Part shown: positions 39,463 through 45,311 of the stretch, one piece after another
Layout: each line of letters begins with the position of its first letter
How positions within the stretch are numbered: the first letter of the stretch is position 1
From: Priapulus caudatus
Taxonomy: Eukaryota > Priapulida > Priapulimorpha > Priapulimorphida > Priapulidae
Assembly (NCBI RefSeq): GCF_000485595.1
Contig: NW_014577936.1
Coordinates: 82,685 to 127,995, forward strand
Length of the DNA stretch: 45,311 nucleotides
Direction: 5' to 3'
Translations under genes and position numbers: made by a program
The notes under the pieces: model-generated
What the model was told of the DNA's origin: nothing
Seen by the model: only the letters and a program-made list of their open reading frames with translations
The model's database searches: none

Positions 39463-42400
39463 CTGAAAGCAGTTTCTTGTCAATTATTGGCTGTATTCAT
39501 TAAAGCACTCTTAGTTTTGAGTCGTGTTTATAATGACCTCAAAAAACGATCTACCATACATTTCAATACATTGGCATTATATTAAATAAAAATTAAAATT
39601 AAACATACTATAATTTTATTCAGTATCTGATTTTCTTGTGTTTCAAAAACTTCGACGTCAGCCTCACTCGATACACTATAGTTTCTAGGTTCCTAGAAAT
39701 TCCACACATTCCCATTACATTATTATGGAATTTATACTTCCTCAAGAAAATAGTCAAAGAAGTTGTCATACCATGTTCTCGCTCACTAATCTTGTGCTCA
39801 AGCTCAGTGATCTGTCCATGCAGCATTCCTATGCTAGCCTCACGTTCTATAACTTCCCTTGACAGAAACTGCCAATTAATTAAAAACAAGTGATACATAA
39901 AAGATTACATTTATGAATGATATGAACTCAACTTCTCCAATTTACATTTTAACGTGTGTCAAGATTTAAAAAATAATGTACTGAACGTTTTTTTTAAATA
40001 ATAAAATTTGTCAATAACAAGTTAAAAGATGTGAAACTTTTTTAGGTTGCATCTCACCGCTAATCACAATCGCAAGGAAGTTTATATCTAATAGACTGTA
40101 CAACAGCAGACAGAGATAACCTTATCTTACCTCTAATTGTGAGAGCAATGATGTGTTTATGTCCCTAACAGCATGAACACCAGGTAGTGCCGCGGCCTCA
40201 TCTGTTTCCAATACATTACGACGACTGGAAAGATTAACTAATGTAAATTTTGTGTGATTTCATCAGTATAGAATCTGTGGGGGCTCAGTTACTAATCACT
40301 ATTGAAGGTCATTACTGTAAGTTTCATGCATTTTTTTTTATATAAACTGGATCTACTACTACACTATTACTCTACGCAATATTTTATGGTGCAAAATTTC
40401 CTAGAAATAATTTGTCTTTATTTTTAAAACCACTGATGATCGTTTTACAACACAATAGCCCGGTGCAATACTAGTTGTGCTGCTCTAGTAAAGTAGAATA
40501 AATAAAGTTTTCAGCCACAGGCAACAGCCCAAGAACGTTTCTGATTTAATGAATAGAAGAAAGCTTTCATCTAAGAATGACTAATTAATATAATAGAAGG
40601 ATTGCAATATCTTATATTTCACTATTAGTTGGTTTAAAAGTGGTTTTCCTTGTGTGGCCCTTGAATACAGGATTGACTGTATCTTAACTACTCAATCCTA
40701 TCAATGCTACAAGCAGTTTCCTACCAGGCAGACTCTACGATTTGGTTGTATATGCTGTTCTTGACGTTCAAAGGATTGCTGCTCTTCGTGACGTAGTCCG
40801 AGTGGCAGGTGTCACCGAGATTTGTAACCTTTACTGGTAAATTACTGAAAGACCTGAAAAAGCAAAGTGAACATTTGGGCATTTTTATGATTCTTATTAT
40901 TATCATTATGATTATATGTAATACCTGGATAAGCAATAATCATAATATAAGGAGTGAATAAAACACTTGTTTTCATTCACTCCTGATAAGTTCACGTAGT
41001 TCATAAGTTCATATAGTAATGTATGTTGGTGTCTATGCAAAGTGGGACTTTGCATAGACACCAACATACATTACTATATACTGCTAGTTATATGTCGTTA
41101 AAAAACGCATGAAATACTAGCGTCAGGGTAACCAGAGCTTGACACATTACTGCCGTGTTTGAGCGAGGGTCCACAGCGATCTTCCATCGACTGTTTAATC
41201 CCTTATTTACTTGCTTCACCCTCCAGCTGCTGCTCTCCGCCCAGACACACACCTTCCGTTATAAATCATGAAGCTGTTATCGGCGGAGTGGGTGGCGTGA
41301 TTGGACGACGTGGAGGCAGTGAGCAGCGCATAGACGAACGTCTTCGGCTGCACGTCTGGCAGAAGGTCGAGCAAATCGGCGTGGATGACGCGTTCCCGCA
41401 GCGACACACACATCGAAGAGTTCCTGCGAAACCTGTACCAGCCAACAACGCTCTGCAGAAAGCGATGGAAGCCATTTAGTGAACCTCATTCAAGTTGATT
41501 TTTTACTGAAAGTTTATTCGCTGTTACCTTATATGTTCACTCTTATATATTCAGCATTACATCTATCTTCATTTTAATGTTAGCTACCACCATAAAAGCA
41601 CTAAACACCTGGGCAATGTGTAAATAATAATCAACTAATTAATGCAGAGTCATGACAGAGGCTCATACGAATGGGCTTCCTCCTGCTTCTCTATTGTTAT
41701 TTGGTGCATGTTACATAAACATGTTACTCTGATTTCCTAGACTTCTTTTTAAGCAGAATATTGTAACCATTTTATGATGTAGCAACCTGATCATAAATCA
41801 ATACAAAATCAATAGAATTTCAGTAACCTTGAAGCAGTCTTTTAGCAGTGTTCCCAGCTCATTCTTGAGGATGTGTCCTCTAGCATCGTAGAAGCTACCT
41901 ATTCTCTGACATGGAAGAAATGACTGAACATCTGAAATGTATATTGAATGTCAAAACATTAAAAAATAATTAAGGAAAACACTTACTTGCTTAACATGGT
42001 ATGAATCAAGCACCTATCGACTATAGCCTATTCAGTAATATAGATACCAGAATACACCATCCCATAAGTTGAGATACTAGACTGGAAGCATACCCAGAGG
42101 AAAAATTATTTCTTGCTAAAATGGAAAGAAAATCACTTACTGATTATCTTCTCCTCCTTACGTATGTTACAGTCACCATCTTGTGGCGTGTCTGTGAAGC
42201 AGCTATTCACCTCTCCCAACAAGAAACCTTCCTGTAGTTTACACAACACTATATTAGTTACTCACCAACAAACAGCATATTTATAATATGTAAATGCTAT
42301 AACACACAGTGCCTTTAGAGCGGACAAGTTTTATAAATCTATATCCTGTTTTTCCCCAGGAAAACAAATATCGGATATAAATACCACATACAGATAACAC

Positions 42401-42799
42401 CTCAACTTCATTATAGTTACATTCCTGAAAAAGGACGTGTAAATAAAAATTGTAAATCAAACAATGCAGACCATAGAGATTACGAACATAATGTAGATTC
42501 TTAATAATGACTTATGTAGTGTCTAATTGTAACACATTCCTGCCTCCACCTCAATACTAGCAACACAATCTTAATACAAGGGAGGCGCAGCCAGCACAGG
42601 TCCCACAACCCCACCCCCTAATATTTGCCAAGTGTTCTGTACTAGCTGACTGATAAAACAGACTCTAAAATAAGATATGGCCACTCACAGTCATTCCATT
42701 TCGCTGGAACAATAAATTTAAATTATCTGTTTGTCTACGTGTTATGTCATAAACATAGTAGACTGCAATCATAGAATGATTGCCTGGAAGTAAGTACAT
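38963..42799 (-). CDS. ABRAXAS1: Abraxas-family MPN- scaffold with C-terminal SPTF, 8 exons
   Basis: The Abraxas family scaffolds the BRCC36 deubiquitinase: in vertebrates ABRAXAS1 forms the nuclear BRCA1-A complex with RAP80, and ABRAXAS2 forms cytosolic BRISC. Exons in transcript order are 42799-42689 (tentative), 42231-42141, 41931-41828, 41452-41253, 40853-40725, 40224-40131, 39868-39772 and 39462-38963. All introns are GT-AG and phases agree, predicting 441 residues against 409 in human ABRAXAS1. Visible hallmarks are EGFLLGEV, GSFYDARG, VVGWYRFRRN and VTNLGDT, followed by a coiled coil at about 220-275 and an unstructured tail ending SSPTF. The JAMM zinc motif (HxHx7Sx2D) is absent, as expected for this pseudo-enzyme. 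The SPxF tail favours ABRAXAS1 over ABRAXAS2, but the protein could be an undivided ancestor of both, so the symbol is provisional. Confidence 0.9.
39772..39868 (-). CDS. ABRAXAS1: Abraxas exon 7: coiled coil
   Basis: Acceptor ttggcag, donor gtatga. It encodes a helix with heptad hydrophobics: LSREVIEREASIGML and ITELEHKISEREHE (the last Glu is split across the junction). Phase 0 in, 1 out. Confidence 0.9.
40131..40224 (-). CDS. ABRAXAS1: Abraxas exon 6: start of coiled coil
   Basis: Acceptor atctttccag, donor gtaaga. It encodes NVLETDEAAALPGVHAVRDI then NTSLLSQLE. Here the MPN domain gives way to the coiled coil that pairs Abraxas with BRCC36. The other frames contain stops. Phase 2 in, 0 out. 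Confidence 0.9.
40725..40853 (-). CDS. ABRAXAS1: Abraxas exon 5: VTNLGDT, end of MPN domain
   Basis: Acceptor gctttttcag, donor gtagga. It encodes LPVKVTNLGDTCHSDYV, matching the LPLVVxNLG motif after the MPN core. Two AG acceptors 9 nt apart (exon starts 40853 or 40844) are both in frame and would give protein forms differing by three residues. Phase 2 on both sides. Confidence 0.93.
40950..40984. mobile_element. Palindromic mini-element (AGGAGTGAAT...ATTCACTCCT)
   Basis: A third hairpin with the same AGGAGT ends as those at 10306 and 11166, 35 bp with a short imperfect centre. No target duplication is visible. Lies in an Abraxas intron, 96 bp upstream of exon 5 in gene orientation. Confidence 0.6.
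41011..41079. repeat. Perfect hairpin: 33-bp arms, 3-nt loop
   Basis: Arms 41011-41043 and 41047-41079 are exact inverted copies around GGG. Same intron as the mini-element at 40950. It could be a small foldback element; a precursor-RNA role is possible but unsupported. Confidence 0.85.
41253..41452 (-). CDS. ABRAXAS1: Abraxas exon 4: GWYRFRRN core of MPN-
   Basis: Acceptor ctttctgcag, donor gtgtgt. It encodes SVVGWYRFRRNSS, where active JAMM enzymes carry the HxHP metal site; here Tyr/Phe/Arg replace it, as in all Abraxas proteins. Next comes LRERVIHADLLDLLPDV and a Thr/Ser/His-rich strand (ASTSSNHATHS). Phase 0 in, 2 out. This is the decisive exon for family assignment. Confidence 0.97.
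41828..41931 (-). CDS. ABRAXAS1: Abraxas exon 3: MPN, IPC-x-SFYD region
   Basis: Acceptor acatttcag, donor gttact (weak beyond GT). It encodes VQSFLPCQRIGSFYDARG and a helix, matching the family's IQKxIPC and SFYxxxG motifs. Phase 1 in, 0 out. Confidence 0.92.
42141..42231 (-). CDS. ABRAXAS1: Abraxas exon 2: EGFLLGEV of the MPN domain
   Basis: Acceptor aaactacag, donor gtaagt on the - strand. It encodes EGFLLGEVNSCFTD, the first conserved MPN strand of Abraxas proteins, then a charged loop. Phase 0 in, 1 out. Confidence 0.9.
42689..42799 (-). CDS. ABRAXAS1: Abraxas exon 1 (candidate initiator exon)
   Basis: An open frame from ATG at 42799-42797 reaches donor gtgagt in phase 0 and joins directly to EGFLLGEV. 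It ends NLNLLFQRNGMT, resembling the FQHxN-x(3,4)-EGFLLG spacing of Abraxas N-termini. A second in-frame ATG occurs nine codons later. The front of the exon has no recognisable family motif, so another first exon remains possible. Confidence 0.45.
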
Positions 42800-43600
42800 C
42801 TAGGCTTATATGTACATGTTTTGTTGTGTTTGCCTTCAAAAATAGGCGTGATTTTTTTAGGACAAATCGCTTTCATATACATAAGATATTGCAGCTACGA
42901 TGTTTCATTAAATGAAAGTGTCAATGACACTGTATCTCACCACAAAAAGGACACAAATGAGTGAGTGAGAAGAAGTCAGTTTTAATTGAGCAACCATCGA
43001 CGTACATTATAGAAACGAAGAGAATATATGGGAGAACTCCCATTATATATATACTCTTGATAATTATATGTGTGATTTTTTATGTGACAATAAATGTTTG
43101 AGATGTGAAAGTCTGAGATGTGGGCGAGTGATGGCGTTACACCTAAATGATCACCATTTAACGTTTTTATAATATTCAGATTTTGTCAAAGGTTAATTGG
43201 TTGCATGGAAGTGTTTAGTTTGTATGAGTTTTTCTAGGCGGTAGCACACGGTTGCCATTTGTATATCGCAATAATAATTTATAAACAAAAATAAATCACA
43301 ATTTGTGACGGTAGATGGTGCTATACCCGCTTTGATGTTTCTTAGCGATGGCGTTCGAAATAAATAGGTTATGCTGCGTTCCGACATGTTTTGTAAAACG
43401 TTACTCTAATATAGATATTTTATCGGCAGGGTGGAGAGGAAATTATAATACCAATTTTGCATAAAGATATTGTCAATGAAAATCTTGTAAAACGAACCAG
43501 TACGAGGTGACCTCACAGACTATTATGCTGTGCCTGTTACATATAATATGCCCAAAACCTACCTAATTTGCATAATTTTTATTTTAAATATCAAAACCCC
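42800..43600. other. Upstream flank of the Abraxas gene, promoter not resolved
   Basis: The Abraxas transcription start should lie here or nearby if exon 1 is right. A - strand frame at 43387-43193 (MSERSITYLFRTPSL) and a short one at 42992 have no MPN similarity. Confidence 0.35.
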
Positions 43601-43609
43601 TGTAATACG

Positions 43610-43916
43610 TTTTAGGGCCAGCCCTTATTCATTCCCATACCAAAAATGAGCAAAATCCGTTGAACCTGAACTGACTAATGCCAATTTCCATTTTTGCCAA
43701 AAAATTGCCGTCGCTCGAAAGTACGTCAACTGGCATGCTCCAAAATAGGACGTTCAAACCTCTCCCCTATCAGTAACAACTATACCCAATTTCAAACATG
43801 TGGGTCAAACGGTTCCTGAGTTATCGTTGACCGTAGACAAATGTTGACGGAAGGACAGACGGACAGTCCGACGACCCATGGCAATAGCTCATCTTGACAA
43901 TGTCAAGGTGAGCTAA
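43610..43916 (-). repeat. Dispersed repeat ending in AGCTCA/TGAGCT hairpin
   Basis: It ends with a hairpin, AGCTCATCTTGACA then TGTCAAGGTGAGCT (43888-43916), next to GACGGAAGGACAGACGGAC. The body includes AAACATGTGGGTCAAACGGT. It resembles the start of the repeat at 29055-29480 in reverse orientation. Confidence 0.65.
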
Positions 43917-43919
43917 AAA

Positions 43920-45311
43920 TTCAGATGGAAGGCCCCTGGACCACCCACCCCACCTCACAACCTTGTTGCTTGCAAAATGTCTCCTTCTTCAAATACTGAA
44001 CCCCCTTGAGCTATACTTGCCACTGGTAAGAGGCACGTATGATCACGATAATATGTGATAATCATGTAACATATATGCAATGAGTTCGCAATCGCTCAAA
44101 TGATTCGGTGCTATCAATCGTATAACCATATAATTTTGTACCAGTATGCTATGTTGTTTTTCTCTTAATGACCTGCATGTAGCCAGCAGGCCGTGATCCC
44201 AACACTCAATTTCAGTGGTTACAAAATGTAAGATAATATATGAATTTGGTCACTTTAAATTTAGGGATCAATTAATAGACATCTGTTGTATATATATAGA
44301 CACCGGGCATCTCAACAATTTGGGGAGAGGGGTTGCGTAATTTGGAGGTGTTAGGGCTTGATGCCGTTTTAACACTAACATAGACATGCAACGCTATTCA
44401 AGTTAAAATGGCATGTTTTCGCAACCAAATACATAGATATACCTACTGTGAGTCTATGTTGTAAAAATTCACTACACCTCATTTGTATTGCTACTTTCAT
44501 AACATTTTTCCAGCAAACCTAAACAGTCTTATGAAACTAGTACGTTAGAATGTTTACATTGTTTACACAAGCCGGGATACAGCCGAGCCGATCGCAGTTT
44601 TCACTAACAGTTATTTTCTATGACAAAACAAATTATAACTTAGTATTCGATGTTTGTTCAGTACAAAATTGTGAAATTTGTTTAAATCATGTTATCTACA
44701 TTACATAAGTAATCAGCAAACAAATATAGTGTTTTCTTTCCAGGAACTATTTGTGCTAGCGTAGGCCTACTGTTAGTGTTCTCAGTCACATCACTCTGTG
44801 TATCTCTACGCCGAAACTGTGTCCGACGGAGTTTCAAAATAGTCAACTTTGGAGCACATTTCTGGCTCAATAAGAACATTTCGTGATGTTTGCATACTGC
44901 TGCAAGTATGCTTACAGTTGGTGTACATAGGCTTTTTGTTGAGATGTTTACATCCACTTTGTCTTTAACACGACAAACTATACATTTAACTAGCTGTAGA
45001 ACTATAGCCTTTCGCTCCGCCACAGGAAGCGCCAGTGGCAGAGCAACGAGTTCTAGAGCTAGCATTTGACATGATTTGTGGTGCGTCACAGTGTGACTTT
45101 AACTCGTTTCGGATACAGATTTTTGAAAAAGCAAATGCCTAAATAATAACATAATTCATAATAACAAGTGCCGCATAGCGACAGCGCTCATCTAACGTCT
45201 ACTGCGGTGACTCTGTGGTGGAGTGGAGGGATTCTAGTAAACCCTGTTAGACCCAAATGTGTTCACATACACGCCGAAACAGTGGAATGCACAGGGATGG
45301 TATCAGAAACC
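43920..45311. other. No gene recognised at window end
   Basis: A 135-codon - strand frame at 45089-44682 has no motif I recognise; everything else is short. No RNA gene seen. Confidence 0.35.

Noticed and set aside
39463-39492. Upstream acceptor for the last Abraxas exon (AG at about 39491)
   Set aside because: In the phase fixed by exon 7 it gives a stop within four codons; the acceptor at 39463-39464 keeps the frame.
39030-39503. 157-codon + frame over the Abraxas last exon
   Set aside because: Antisense shadow of the Abraxas tail, whose frame is supported by phase and the SPTF end.
41159-41479. 106-codon + frame over Abraxas exon 4
   Set aside because: Antisense shadow of the GWYRFRRN exon.
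43193-43387. 64-codon reverse frame (MSERSITYLFRTP) as Abraxas exon 1
   Set aside because: No MPN similarity and no phase-0 donor before its stop; the 42689-42799 frame fits better.
44682-45089. 135-codon reverse frame with several Cys and His
   Set aside because: Cys/His spacing fits no zinc-finger class I know; no splice link found to Abraxas. Left as unassigned.

Overview
The window is from an intron-rich, AT-leaning animal genome that is heavily loaded with transposon debris. Two multi-exon genes can be assembled exon by exon because splice sites, reading-frame phases and protein-family landmarks all agree. They encode an actin-binding LIM protein (ABLIM/UNC-115 family) on the + strand and an Abraxas-family protein (BRCA1-A/BRISC scaffold) on the - strand. 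Both are single-copy-like and clearly diverged from vertebrate sequences as recalled. Together with repeat types common in marine invertebrates (a TATACTTACACATC satellite, repeats ending in AGCTCA hairpins), this suggests a non-vertebrate marine animal. A sponge or other early-branching lineage is my guess, not shown by the sequence.

Layout. 1-6.6 kb: nested transposons. A degenerate LINE is split by a 4.3-kb hAT-like element that itself holds a Harbinger-like MITE and a foldback element, which is in turn split by another hAT-like MITE. A second degenerate LINE follows. 6.6-8.3 kb: no gene seen. 8.3-9.9 kb: a 146-bp satellite and a 25-bp minisatellite. 9.9-16.7 kb: gene-poor, with palindromic mini-elements, a CpG-bearing GC-rich stretch with a TATA-like box that may be the ABLIM promoter side, and inverted-repeat MITEs just before the first LIM exon. 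16.76-34.53 kb: 18 coding exons of the ABLIM gene, from LIM1 to the villin-headpiece stop codon; the initiator exon was not found. 34.5-38.96 kb: convergent intergenic spacer with a 33-bp tandem repeat and a 591-bp palindrome. 38.96-42.80 kb: the Abraxas gene on the - strand, eight exons, the first tentative. 42.8-45.3 kb: upstream flank of Abraxas with one dispersed repeat.

The two genes have no evident functional link (actin scaffold versus DNA-damage/ubiquitin scaffold); they are convergent neighbours. The most notable points are: the Abraxas C-terminus keeps the SPTF motif that in human Abraxas binds BRCA1 BRCT domains once phosphorylated; perfect-palindrome mini-elements with AGGAGT termini, one of which has an 8-bp target duplication and an unoccupied copy of its site 161 bp away; several hAT-like elements with 5-8 bp target duplications; and an ABLIM exon flanked within 15 nt on both sides by hAT-like elements.
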